NCBI RefSeq assembly: GCF_001650345.1
Contig: NZ_LVHF01000012.1
Location: 1,240,001-1,304,000, forward strand
Reading direction: 5' to 3'
DNA from: Photobacterium jeanii
GTDB lineage: Bacteria; Pseudomonadota; Gammaproteobacteria; Enterobacterales; Vibrionaceae
Length of the DNA: 64,000 bases
This document shows, in pieces, positions 46,485-55,858 of the stretch. The position numbers and the translations under genes were made by a program. The notes below the pieces were generated by a model. It saw nothing but the letters and a program-made list of their open reading frames with translations, was not told the origin of the DNA and ran no database searches. Positions within the stretch are counted from its first letter, which is position 1, and the number at the start of each line of letters is the position of its first letter.

Positions 46485-49400
46485 TAAAACGTTTCTTATG
46501 CCTATTGTTGTGCTTGGCACCGCTTGCAATGGCAAACACCACCAAAACCACGAGTGCGATTAACACTCAAGCAGGCACTGCTGTACCTAAAAAAGTACTT
46601 CGCATCGGTTATCCAGGCTTTGATTGGGCTCCCTTTACTTATGTTTCAGAGCGGGGCCATATTTCAGGGTTACTCCCTACCCTAATGTACGAGATCGCCA
46701 AAGCCAGTGGCTACACCACACAAACCATCATTTACCCTACCTTTGATGACGTACTGCGTGGTTTTCATAACCGAGAAATTGATGTTTTAGTCGGGGTATC
46801 ATCCACCTTTGAGCGTAAAAAGGTGATGCACTTTAGCCAACCTTTATTGGTTGTGCCTATGGCGGTGTTAACCAAAAATCCAGCCATCAATAGCGTTCAA
46901 GATATGGGTAAAAGCCAAATTGCCATCGAGCAAGGCTTTGCGATCCAAGAACAATTGGCACAACTCACAACGGTGCCACTAAAGTTACAGACCTACCCTT
47001 CAAGCCACGATGCATTCAATGCTGTCATCAGTGATGATGCTGCCGCTTACATTGGCAACGCCATCACCATCAAAAACATGATGTCGCATCAAGAAGATCA
47101 ATCTGCGCTGCAACTTAAAGAGTTGCCTGACCTGCCTTATGAGCGTTTATACCTTGCGAGTCATCGCGAACAAGTGCCATTGATCAACGAACTTAATCGT
47201 GGCTTGGAATCGCTCAATAAACATCTGCTCAACAATATTCTAGATACTTGGCTAACAACCTCACAGCAACGCTATCTCACTATCGACAGTAAGCTGAACT
47301 TATCTGAAGAAGAGCGTGAATGGTTAGAGCACCACGACACACTGAAAGTGGCTTATCACCCAGATGATTTCCCTTATCAATTCCGCGCTGCCAACGGCAA
47401 AATGGAAGGGATCAGTGCAGATATTCTGGCGGAAGTGGGCAAGTTGTTACAAGTTTCCATCACTCCGGTACCCATGACGGCGTTGAATAAAATTTTACCC
47501 GGGCTCTCCAGTGGTGAATTCGATGCGATTGCCGCTGTAACCTGTACCGAAGAGCGCCAGAGCTACTTCTTGTGCACCCAGCCTTACACTGATGAAAGCT
47601 GGGTGATGATCGACAATGCCAACCAAGCTGATTTCACCGCCGAGAGCCGAATTGGGGTACTCGAAAACCGTTACGGCCATGCTCTAAGTCGTGAACTCTT
47701 CAAAGACAACCCTTTATTCTTTTTTGAAAGTAACGAAGAGCTGTTACGCGCAACGGTTACAGGCGATGTTGATGTGGCGATCATCTCGCTATCGAGCGCG
47801 TCATCACTGCTTCAAAACGATTTTCTTGGTCGCTTAAACATCATTGAAAGTGAGCTGGATAACCATAACCACCCTGTTGGTATGGCAGTCGATAATAATA
47901 ATCCAGTCTTGCGCGAACTGCTCAATAAAGCCATTAACGCTATTCCACCGCACAAATTCAGTGAGATTGAAAACCAGTGGCAAACTGTTACCGTGCATGA
48001 AGGTATCCCTTACAAAAAATTGTTGTTGTGGGGCACCTTAATCACTGCGGTATGTAGCGCTATTTTTGCGTTTGTGATGTATTCCAACCGCAAACTCAGC
48101 AACGAGATCAAAAACCGTAAACAAGCGGAACAAAAGCTCACTTACCTCACCAACAACTTTGATGGGGTTTTACTGCAACACTACCAACGTAGTGACGATC
48201 CTAGCGATATTGAATTGCTGTTTGTCAGTGAAAAAATCTATGAGCTTGTGGGTATTTCAGCAGCGAAATTGTTCGCCAGTCCGGGGCTGATTTTCCACCT
48301 TCTTAAACAGCGCCGTGACAACGCCGCTATCCTTGAAGCCATGAAACAAGCCTGCCACAAAGGCTATTGGAAAACAGAACTGCAACTAGAAAGTCATGGC
48401 AGCCTTCACCGCTGGGTCGAGTTACGTTGCCATATTTTACCTCGCGAGACAGGCTGGCAGTGGAATACCGTGATGCTCGACATCACCCACATGAAACAAC
48501 AACAGCAAGAGCTTGAAAAAGCGCGTCAGCAAGCAGAAGCCGCAACCGTGGCTAAATCACGTTTCTTGGCAATGATGAGCCATGAAATTCGTACCCCGAT
48601 CAGCGGGGTACTCAGCCTACTCGAACTGTTACAGCCACACATTCAGCATCAAGAAGCGAAAAGCATTCACAATAGCCTAACGCAGTCAGGCAATAACCTA
48701 CTCAACATCGTGAATGACGTATTGGACTTCTCGAAAGTTGAAGCTGGCAAACTCACCCTCAGCCCTGCCGCTTGTGAGATGAATGACTTTATCCACCAGT
48801 TGGTTCAGCCACATTTGGTGCATGCCGAACAAAAAGGCATTGGCTTCCAGTTATGGGTTGATCCTCAACTTGCTCAAGAAGTGCAAGTCGACCCATTACG
48901 CCTACGCCAAGTGCTCAATAACCTACTCAACAACGCCACCAAATTCACCGAATCAGGTCATATTGGGCTACAAGTTGAGGTTATGCGCCAACCGTCAGAA
49001 GACGCGTTCGATCCACAACAAACGATTCGCTTCACCGTCGAAGATACGGGTATAGGTATTAGCCAAGCAGACACCAGCAAGCTATTCCAACCTTTTGAGC
49101 AAGCCGATCTTAGCAGCGAGCGTCGCTTTAGCGGCACAGGATTAGGACTGTCTATTTGTCGCCAACTGGTACAGCTGATGGGTGGTGAAATTCATGTTGA
49201 AAGTGAATTGGGCAAGGGGAGCCAGTTTATCTTTGAGCTAGATTGTCCGGTACTCACTCCAGCCAAACCACATGCACTCATTGAGCGTTGTGCCCTGATC
49301 AACTTGCCACAGCAGAGCTACCCGATCCTACACGGTTATTTAGCTAAGTGGGCAAATGAGGTAAAAGCGCTAAGTGTTTTCGATAGCGCACAGCTGCTCA

Positions 49401-50803
49401 CTCAGTTACAGCAATCCAAGCCAGAAACCGTCTTTATCTCTGAATACGATTATCGTGCCTTAGAATTAAGTCCAACGTGGATCACCACGCACGCGGCCGA
49501 TCTTAATTGGGTGCTATTACGTCAGGCGACCTTGCTCTCTCCTGAGCCAACAGCGGCGGGCTGGGTATTATCGGTTAGCCCTCTGATGCCAACGCATCTT
49601 CAGCGCGTACTGACAACACCGAAACCAGAAGTAGCACCAAGCTCTTTAGTAACATCGGATGTTAACGTTAAGAGCAATCTCGATAATCTCGATACGCATA
49701 CCCACTTGGCTCTAGAGGAAGCATCTTCAATAAACGCTAACGCAATCAAGCCATGTGCGATGAAACCGTACAAGATTTTGGTCGCGGAAGATCACCCGAT
49801 AAACCAGCAGATCATTGCTCAGCAGCTCAAACAGTTAGGCTATCAAGCAGAGATCATGGATAACGGTCAACAAGCTCTGAATGCGCTTCAACAGCGCGAC
49901 TACGATCTGCTGCTTACAGACTGCCACATGCCAGAGCTTGATGGTTATGGGTTAGCAAGTGCCGTTAAGCAACACGGTTTTACCACCACCACAGGTGAGC
50001 GACTGCCGATCATCGCGCTAACAGCTAACGCAGCCGCCAGCGAGAAAAACAACTGCAAGCAAAATGGCTTCGATCAGTGCTTGTTCAAGCCTATCAATCT
50101 TCAACAGCTTGATGATGTGCTCAATCGCTGGCTCGCACCTCATATCAGTAATGAAGCAAGCGATGAAAACTCAGCTTTAGACTCAGAAATACTCTCGCCA
50201 CTCGACATGCTAATGGCAGATGATATGAGCCTGCTTGAAGCTGAACCAACAGACCTAGACACTGAATTAGGCACCGAATTAGACGCCGATTTAAACGATT
50301 GGGACTTAGGTGATTTTGTTGGCGAAGATGATCTTACTGATGAAACAGTTAAAGAAAGCGTCGTTACTTCTGCGGTGCCACTTAGCAATGAAACTAGCAC
50401 TACCCCAGCTCCAGCGAACACCACTGCCAATATGAATGACAATGTCATTGATATGGTAGCGCTAAGTGGTATTTTCGGCGATCCCGCCATGTGTCAACAA
50501 ATTGTGATGCAGTACCACGAGGCATGCTTAAACGACGTCGATGAATTACGTCAAGCGGTAAGCAGCCATAACCATGAAGCCATTCGCTTGCTTAGCCACC
50601 GAATGAAGGGAGCGGCACGCATGGTTGAGTTTCAAGCCCTCGCGACAGCGTGCGAACATATGGAGCAATTCGCGCTACAAAGCGCCGCAGCCATTACACC
50701 ATCAGCCAGCAACACCATTACAAACCAACTGCTGGTAATAGAACAACATATAACGAAACTTGGAAAACAAGTCATAAGCCTAAATGAAAGTATTACTCAT
50801 TGA
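46481..50803 (+). CDS. BvgS-like hybrid histidine kinase with two periplasmic binding domains (VieS/RocS-like)
   Basis: The 1440-residue kinase begins with a signal peptide (FLCLLLCLAPLAMA). Two bacterial solute-binding type 3 domains follow at about 40-265 (LRIGYPGFDWAPFTY) and 285-505 (LKVAYHPDDFPYQF), then one membrane helix at about 511-532 and a PAS-like region near 550-690. The HisKA box has H701 in MMSHEIRTPISG, and HATPase motifs are NNLLNNATKF, DTGIGI and GTGLGLSIC. A receiver has D1147 in LLTDCHMPELDG. A very acidic linker covers about 1230-1300, then an Hpt domain has H1373 in LSHRMKGAARM. All phosphorelay residues are present. Binding of an amino acid or similar small ligand is likely; the ligand is unknown. 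Confidence 0.88.
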   Translation: MIKRFLCLLLCLAPLAMANTTKTTSAINTQAGTAVPKKVLRIGYPGFDWAPFTYVSERGHISGLLPTLMYEIAKASGYTTQTIIYPTFDDVLRGFHNREIDVLVGVSSTFERKKVMHFSQPLLVVPMAVLTKNPAINSVQDMGKSQIAIEQGFAIQEQLAQLTTVPLKLQTYPSSHDAFNAVISDDAAAYIGNAITIKNMMSHQEDQSALQLKELPDLPYERLYLASHREQVPLINELNRGLESLNKHLLNNILDTWLTTSQQRYLTIDSKLNLSEEEREWLEHHDTLKVAYHPDDFPYQFRAANGKMEGISADILAEVGKLLQVSITPVPMTALNKILPGLSSGEFDAIAAVTCTEERQSYFLCTQPYTDESWVMIDNANQADFTAESRIGVLENRYGHALSRELFKDNPLFFFESNEELLRATVTGDVDVAIISLSSASSLLQNDFLGRLNIIESELDNHNHPVGMAVDNNNPVLRELLNKAINAIPPHKFSEIENQWQTVTVHEGIPYKKLLLWGTLITAVCSAIFAFVMYSNRKLSNEIKNRKQAEQKLTYLTNNFDGVLLQHYQRSDDPSDIELLFVSEKIYELVGISAAKLFASPGLIFHLLKQRRDNAAILEAMKQACHKGYWKTELQLESHGSLHRWVELRCHILPRETGWQWNTVMLDITHMKQQQQELEKARQQAEAATVAKSRFLAMMSHEIRTPISGVLSLLELLQPHIQHQEAKSIHNSLTQSGNNLLNIVNDVLDFSKVEAGKLTLSPAACEMNDFIHQLVQPHLVHAEQKGIGFQLWVDPQLAQEVQVDPLRLRQVLNNLLNNATKFTESGHIGLQVEVMRQPSEDAFDPQQTIRFTVEDTGIGISQADTSKLFQPFEQADLSSERRFSGTGLGLSICRQLVQLMGGEIHVESELGKGSQFIFELDCPVLTPAKPHALIERCALINLPQQSYPILHGYLAKWANEVKALSVFDSAQLLTQLQQSKPETVFISEYDYRALELSPTWITTHAADLNWVLLRQATLLSPEPTAAGWVLSVSPLMPTHLQRVLTTPKPEVAPSSLVTSDVNVKSNLDNLDTHTHLALEEASSINANAIKPCAMKPYKILVAEDHPINQQIIAQQLKQLGYQAEIMDNGQQALNALQQRDYDLLLTDCHMPELDGYGLASAVKQHGFTTTTGERLPIIALTANAAASEKNNCKQNGFDQCLFKPINLQQLDDVLNRWLAPHISNEASDENSALDSEILSPLDMLMADDMSLLEAEPTDLDTELGTELDADLNDWDLGDFVGEDDLTDETVKESVVTSAVPLSNETSTTPAPANTTANMNDNVIDMVALSGIFGDPAMCQQIVMQYHEACLNDVDELRQAVSSHNHEAIRLLSHRMKGAARMVEFQALATACEHMEQFALQSAAAITPSASNTITNQLLVIEQHITKLGKQVISLNESITH

Positions 50804-51983
50804 AGATCATGCCTTTCAACGTCAAGTGATGGTTACTCAGCTTAACCATCTCTTGACGGGCATTGAGGATGAAATCCAAACCGCCTACTCGGGAAAAAAT
50901 GCGCTCGATATTTTAACCCACTATCATGCCGATCTGCTGCTGTGCGATCTCAACATGCCAGAAATGGATGGGATCAGCTTCTTGCGGGCAATGGCCGAAA
51001 AAAAATTCACTGGGGGTGTGATCATCACCAGTGCCACCAGCTACGATGTTTTACGCTCGGTCAGTAAAATGTGTACCACCTACAAGCTCAACTTACTTGG
51101 TGCACTCAGCAAGCCGGTTCAGTTATCAACACTGGCGGAATTACTGCAAAACGCGCGTGAGCTTCGTGCGCACCCCAGCTCTATCCCCGCCAAATCTTTA
51201 CCAAGAGACTTGGTGTGCCGCTCGATGTTAGATCAGGCCTTTCAGCAACAATGGTTGCAACCTTTCTTTCAACCGATAGTGGATTTAAAAACCGGGCAAT
51301 GGATTGGCAGTGAAGCCCTTATTCGCCTCAACCACCCCGAGGCTGGGCTACTATCACCTTCAACCTTTATGCCACAGCTGTGTGAGCAAAACCTAGATAC
51401 CGAATTAACCCTCTACATCTTGGGCTATATCCTCAAACACCAACCTTGCTTTGACGACACTCGCATAGCGATTAATATCACCTCAGGCACCTTAAGCTCG
51501 CCAACATTTGTCGACCAAGTATTACAGCTGGCGCAAACCTACACAGGTTTACCCGAGCAAGTGTATTTCGAGCTTACTGAGTCTGACATGGTGAAAGATA
51601 CAGGGCGGGCACTCGAAGCCGCCTCCCGACTAGGCCTGCATGGCTTTACCCTTTCGATTGATGATTTCGGAACTGGCTTTTCATCTCTTAAACAGTTGGA
51701 AACCCTACCGTTTGAGTCGCTAAAAATTGATATGGGCTTTGTTCGCGCCATTGAAACCAGCAATACCGCCTTCGCGATTGTGGAGTCTTGTCTGTTTCTT
51801 TGCCGTCGTCTTGAGCTAACCGCGATTGCCGAAGGCATCGAAACCCATCATCAATGGCATACCTTACAAACCTTAAATTGTCATCGCGCTCAGGGCTATT
51901 TTATTGCTCCACCCATGCCAGCCACCAAGCTCAACCAATGGCATAAGGAATGGCAGCAAAAAGTAACTCAATTACAAGTCTAA
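50784..51983 (+). CDS. REC-EAL response regulator, c-di-GMP phosphodiesterase (RocR/VieA-like)
   Basis: This 399-residue protein has a receiver (acceptor D55 in LLCDLNMPEMDG) and an EAL domain from about 150. Catalytic motifs look complete: SEALIRL, INIT, FELTES, SIDDFGTGFSSL, KIDMGF, IAEGIET and AQGYFIAPPMP. It should degrade cyclic di-GMP when phosphorylated (inference from RocR and VieA). Unlike VieA it has no C-terminal HTH; its length is that of Pseudomonas RocR. It overlaps the kinase gene by 20 bases, so the two are translationally coupled. Confidence 0.88.
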   Translation: MKVLLIEDHAFQRQVMVTQLNHLLTGIEDEIQTAYSGKNALDILTHYHADLLLCDLNMPEMDGISFLRAMAEKKFTGGVIITSATSYDVLRSVSKMCTTYKLNLLGALSKPVQLSTLAELLQNARELRAHPSSIPAKSLPRDLVCRSMLDQAFQQQWLQPFFQPIVDLKTGQWIGSEALIRLNHPEAGLLSPSTFMPQLCEQNLDTELTLYILGYILKHQPCFDDTRIAINITSGTLSSPTFVDQVLQLAQTYTGLPEQVYFELTESDMVKDTGRALEAASRLGLHGFTLSIDDFGTGFSSLKQLETLPFESLKIDMGFVRAIETSNTAFAIVESCLFLCRRLELTAIAEGIETHHQWHTLQTLNCHRAQGYFIAPPMPATKLNQWHKEWQQKVTQLQV

Positions 51984-52117
51984 CGGATAGTAGAGCAACA
52001 AACTGCTGATTAAAAAGCCAAAGACCTTACATTTTTCGCGATAATTTTGCTGCGTTCACCTGCCTTTTTGTAATAAAATGACAGGTAAAACACGCACCAC
52101 TGCGGAGAAATAAAGCA

Positions 52118-52858
52118 ATGTCAGTAAAAGGTCGAATCCACTCATTCGAGACCTGTGGAACCGTTGACGGCCCAGGTATTCGTTTCATCGTATTCATGCA
52201 AGGCTGCTTGATGCGCTGTCAGTATTGCCACAACCGTGATACTTGGGATTTGCACGATGGTAAAGAAGTCACCGTCGAAGAAATCATGAAAGATGCCACC
52301 TCTTACCGTCACTTTATGAAGGCTTCTGGTGGTGGTGTTACCGCATCTGGCGGTGAAGCGATGATGCAACCTGAGTTCGTACGTGACTTCTTCCGTGCAG
52401 CAAAAGCAGAAGGTTTGCATACTTGTCTTGATACTAACGGTTACATCCGTAAGCACACCGATGTGATTGATGAAGTGTTAGATGTTGCTGATCTGGTGAT
52501 GCTAGATCTTAAACAGCTTGATGACTCTATCCACCAAAACTTGGTTGGCGTACCTAATAAGCGCGTACTGGATTTTGCTCGCTACCTACACCAACGCGGT
52601 CAAAAAACGTGGATCCGCTACGTAGTTGTTCCAGGTTTTACCGATGACGAACGCTCTGCTCACCTTTTGGGCGAGTTCATCAAAGACATGGATAACATCG
52701 AGAAAATTGAGCTGCTACCCTACCACCAACTTGGTGAGCACAAATGGGAAGCAATGGGCTTTGACTACCCACTTACAGGCGTAAGTCCACCGCCAAAAGA
52801 AACGATGGAAAAGATCAAAGAGATCCTAACCAGCTACGGCCACAAAGCAATTTACTAA
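52118..52858 (+). CDS. pflA: Pyruvate formate-lyase activating enzyme PflA
   Basis: PflA (246 aa) is the radical SAM enzyme that installs the glycyl radical on PflB. The iron-sulfur cluster cysteines C30, C34 and C37 form [11 protein letters not shown]-site segments include [17 protein letters not shown]. Length equals the E. coli enzyme. In E. coli it lies directly after pflB; here a three-gene signalling cassette of about 7.1 kb separates them. It has its own terminator and, by necessity, its own promoter in the 134 bases upstream. Confidence 0.97.
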   Translation: MSVKGRIHSFETCGTVDGPGIRFIVFMQGCLMRCQYCHNRDTWDLHDGKEVTVEEIMKDATSYRHFMKASGGGVTASGGEAMMQPEFVRDFFRAAKAEGLHTCLDTNGYIRKHTDVIDEVLDVADLVMLDLKQLDDSIHQNLVGVPNKRVLDFARYLHQRGQKTWIRYVVVPGFTDDERSAHLLGEFIKDMDNIEKIELLPYHQLGEHKWEAMGFDYPLTGVSPPPKETMEKIKEILTSYGHKAIY

Positions 52859-52884
52859 TCTGCTACGCGCCTGCCATTCAAATT

Positions 52885-52913
52885 CAAAGGAGAGCCTCAC
52901 GCTCTCCTTTTTC
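52885..52913 (+). terminator. Intrinsic terminator after pflA
   Basis: AAAGGAGAGC and GCTCTCCTTT pair around CTCAC, followed by TTC. Confidence 0.85.
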
Positions 52914-52945
52914 ATTATTTTAGCGACAACCCCAAAGGCTTTATT

Positions 52946-54190
52946 TTGCACACTCTTTCTCAGCTAAAATCTGGTGAACTCACTGGGATCACCCGCCTGT
53001 CATTAAAAGAGAACCTCACAGAGTTCCCTTTGGAAATTCTGACCCTAGCTGACAGTTTAGAAGTCCTCGACCTTTCCAATAACCAGTTATCAGAATTACC
53101 TCAAGCACTTACCCAGCTGAAAAAGCTTAAAATCCTCTTCGCTTCTAATAACCAGTTCACTACCCTGCCTGAAGTACTCGGTGAGATGGAACAATTAGAA
53201 ATGATTGGCTTTAAAACCAATCAAATCCACACCGTGCCAGCAAACTCACTACCGAAAAAACTACGCTGGTTGATCCTGACCGATAACCAAATCACTCAGC
53301 TGCCAGAGTCGCTGGGCGACTGCACTCGGATGCGAAAATTGGCGCTAGCGGGTAACAAACTGACTCACCTGCCTGAGAGTATGTCCCAGCTTCATCAGCT
53401 TGAATTACTGCGTATCTCTGCCAACGAAATCAAGCACTGCCCAGAACAACTACTTTCATTGCCTAAACTTGCTTGGTTTGCCTTTGGTGGTAACCCATTT
53501 AGTCGCTCTGACATCCAAAATCAGACCGTGCCGCAAATTACTTCTGATAGCTACAAGTTAGAGCAGGTGCTTGGACAAGGTGCTTCTGGGGTGATATCCA
53601 AAGCCAAATGGTTAAAACCTCAGGCAGGCTTACCAGCCGATATTGCAGTTAAAGTCTTCAAAGGCGAAGTGACCAGCGATGGTTACCCAGAAGATGAATT
53701 ACAAGCCTGCTTAAAAGTGGGGAACCACCCAAACTTGGTGCAGTCACTGGCACAGGTAAATGAAAAAGATCACTTAGCGTTGATCATGAATCTGATCCCA
53801 GCCCATTACCGCAACCTAGGTTTGCCACCAAGCCTACAGACGTGCACCCGTGATACGTTCAGCGAAGGGTCTAGCTTAAGCATTCATGCAATCGAGAAGA
53901 TTGTTGCTCAAATGCAAGATGTGTTTAATCACCTGCACGATAATCAGGTATGCCATGGTGATTTATATGCGCACAATACGCTGATTGATGATGATGCCAA
54001 TATCATCTTCGGTGATTTCGGCGCGGCCACTATGTATCACATGCTAACCGAGCGCCAACAGCAAAAAATCAAACAGATTGAGCAACGCGCGTTGGACCAT
54101 TTCATCGATGATCTGCTGAGCATCTGTGAGACGCAAGACCAGAACACTGCCCGCTTTTTAAAACTGCAACAACTGGCACTAGCAGCTTAA
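52946..54190 (+). CDS. Leucine-rich-repeat protein kinase
   Basis: This 414-residue protein has about six LRR units in residues 15-190 (for example LEVLDLSNNQLSELPQALTQ). A compact Ser/Thr-type protein kinase domain follows from about 200: glycine loop LGQGASGVISKA, the VAIK-type lysine in IAVKVFKG, catalytic loop CHGDLYAHNTLI, and FGDFGAAT. All catalytic residues are present. The start is TTG 52946 with AAAGG upstream; the first ATG would remove the first repeats. There is no signal peptide or membrane helix. The substrate is unknown; neighbours give no clear clue. Confidence 0.85.
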   Translation: MHTLSQLKSGELTGITRLSLKENLTEFPLEILTLADSLEVLDLSNNQLSELPQALTQLKKLKILFASNNQFTTLPEVLGEMEQLEMIGFKTNQIHTVPANSLPKKLRWLILTDNQITQLPESLGDCTRMRKLALAGNKLTHLPESMSQLHQLELLRISANEIKHCPEQLLSLPKLAWFAFGGNPFSRSDIQNQTVPQITSDSYKLEQVLGQGASGVISKAKWLKPQAGLPADIAVKVFKGEVTSDGYPEDELQACLKVGNHPNLVQSLAQVNEKDHLALIMNLIPAHYRNLGLPPSLQTCTRDTFSEGSSLSIHAIEKIVAQMQDVFNHLHDNQVCHGDLYAHNTLIDDDANIIFGDFGAATMYHMLTERQQQKIKQIEQRALDHFIDDLLSICETQDQNTARFLKLQQLALAA

Positions 54191-54198
54191 ATGAAAAC

Positions 54199-54225
54199 AA
54201 AAGAGGCTCAAGTGAGCCTCTTTTA
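54199..54225 (+). terminator. Intrinsic terminator after the LRR kinase gene
   Basis: AAAGAGGCTCA and TGAGCCTCTTTT form a tight hairpin. Being near-symmetrical it may also stop yqhD transcription from the other strand. Confidence 0.85.
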
Positions 54226-54292
54226 GTCTTGGAGCTTCGCTATTTACGCGTTGTGCTCCAACCTAATATCTAAAGCAAACACTTTATGACGA

Positions 54293-55444
54293 TTATAGCG
54301 CTGTTTGTAAGATTTGACGGCTCACTTCAGGAGTAATATCCCTCTGCTCGCCTAGCGTTGTCATACCATGGGCAACCAATGAATCAACAATCACCTCAGC
54401 GGCTGCTTGATCGAGATCCACCTCGCTTAAGCGAACCGGCACGCCCATTTGACTAAAGAAGGCTTCGGTCTTCGCAATGGCTAGATCAATCATCGCATCC
54501 TCATCACCTTCATGCAGATCCCAAACACGAGCAGCATATTGTAATAACTTGGCACGTTTTTGCTCACGCTGCACCTTCATCACCGCTGGCAACACAATCG
54601 ACAAAGTACGTGCGTGATCGATGCCGTAATGCCCCGTCAGTTCATGACCTATCATGTGAGTCGTCCAATCTTGAGGGACACCGACCCCAATCAGGCCATT
54701 AAGCGCCATAGTGGCACTCCACATAATATTGGCGCGCACCTCAAGATCACCTGGTGTCGCTAGTGCTTTTGGTCCTTCTTCAATCAGGTTCAGCAGTAAA
54801 CCTTCAGAGAAACGATCTTGCACCTTTGCGTTCACAGGGTAAGTTAAATACTGCTCCATCACGTGCACAAAGGCATCAACGACCCCGTTAGCCACTTGGC
54901 GCTCAGATAGGGTCAGCGTCACTTTAGGATCCAGTACTGCAAATAGCGGGCGTACATGCGGCGAAAGAAAATCAAGCTTCGTCGTACCACGACTGATCAC
55001 AGCACCAATGTTACTTTCCGACCCCGTTGCAGGCAGCGTTAACACACACGACATCGGCACCGCAGATTTCACTTTGCCTCTTGCCGCTAAAATATCCCAA
55101 GGATCGCCGCCTTCATAATGAGCCGCCGCCGCAATAAACTTGGTGCCATCCACTACCGAGCCACCACCAACAGCAAGAATGTAAGTAATGCCTTGTGCTT
55201 TTACCTGCTCAACCGCCTTCATCAAGGTGTCATACTGCGGGTTAGGCTCAATACCTGCAAACTCAGTCCAGCTATGATTAGCTAACGCGGCACAAACTTG
55301 GTCATAAACGCCATTCTGTTTGATTGAGCCACCACCGTATGTCACTAACACTTTGGCATCTTGAGGAATATTGTTCGCGATTGCTGCAATCTGACCTTCA
55401 CCAAAGAAAATTTTGGTGGAGTTGTGGAAGTTGAAGTGAAGCAT
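54293..55444 (-). CDS. yqhD: NADPH-dependent aldehyde reductase YqhD (iron/zinc alcohol dehydrogenase family)
   Basis: YqhD (383 aa) reduces a range of aldehydes with NADPH. Similarity to E. coli YqhD is high over the full length: VLVTYGGGSIKQNGVYDQV, AVGGGSVVDGTKFIAAAA, LTLPATGSESN. The metal ligands are in NGVVDAFVHVMEQY (Asp and His), HMIGHELTGHYGIDHARTL (two His). GGGS cofactor motifs are intact. It is a single gene convergent with the LRR kinase. Confidence 0.93.
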   Translation of the reverse strand: MLHFNFHNSTKIFFGEGQIAAIANNIPQDAKVLVTYGGGSIKQNGVYDQVCAALANHSWTEFAGIEPNPQYDTLMKAVEQVKAQGITYILAVGGGSVVDGTKFIAAAAHYEGGDPWDILAARGKVKSAVPMSCVLTLPATGSESNIGAVISRGTTKLDFLSPHVRPLFAVLDPKVTLTLSERQVANGVVDAFVHVMEQYLTYPVNAKVQDRFSEGLLLNLIEEGPKALATPGDLEVRANIMWSATMALNGLIGVGVPQDWTTHMIGHELTGHYGIDHARTLSIVLPAVMKVQREQKRAKLLQYAARVWDLHEGDEDAMIDLAIAKTEAFFSQMGVPVRLSEVDLDQAAAEVIVDSLVAHGMTTLGEQRDITPEVSRQILQTAL

Positions 55445-55858
55445 TACTCACGTCCTTTCGTTGTTATATTTTGCTGTAAATAGCATAATATACGCCGCTT
55501 AATCACACTAGGACGTGCCAAGCTTCATAAATACCACATAAGTCTCCGCTAACTGCATATTAACTACCCAGTTATTAGCTGACCTACCCATTAAAGATAA
55601 GAATAATTTTGTTAGCGACAACACAATTAACAAAATTGAAACACGTGACAACGTCAATTATTTAAAGACTTCTAGCCACCTCTCGGATTTGCCATATTCA
55701 CAATGTTATAAACCCTAACAACTCAACAACACATATATCGGAATAAAACTGTATAACCGTGATAAAATTGTGGTATAAAACCACCGCAAACGATTGCGTG
55801 ACCTGCAAAAGCAGTTCAAAGCAGTGCTTCTCCATTGTTTAGAAGGGTATGAGCCAAC
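55445..55858. other. Divergent control region between yqhD and fhs
   Basis: This 414-base AT-rich region has no gene that I can support. It holds a PurR-like box and a TATAAA (about 55775) near the fhs side. No yqhD regulator gene lies next to it. Confidence 0.5.
55784..55799 (+). promoter_or_regulatory. PurR-like operator of fhs
   Basis: CCGCAAACGATTGCGT fits the PurR pattern ANGCAANCGNTTNCNT except for the first base. Its core CGCAA-N4-TTGCG is a perfect inverted repeat just downstream of a TATAAA. Purine repression of a formate-activating enzyme would make metabolic sense. Confidence 0.7.
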
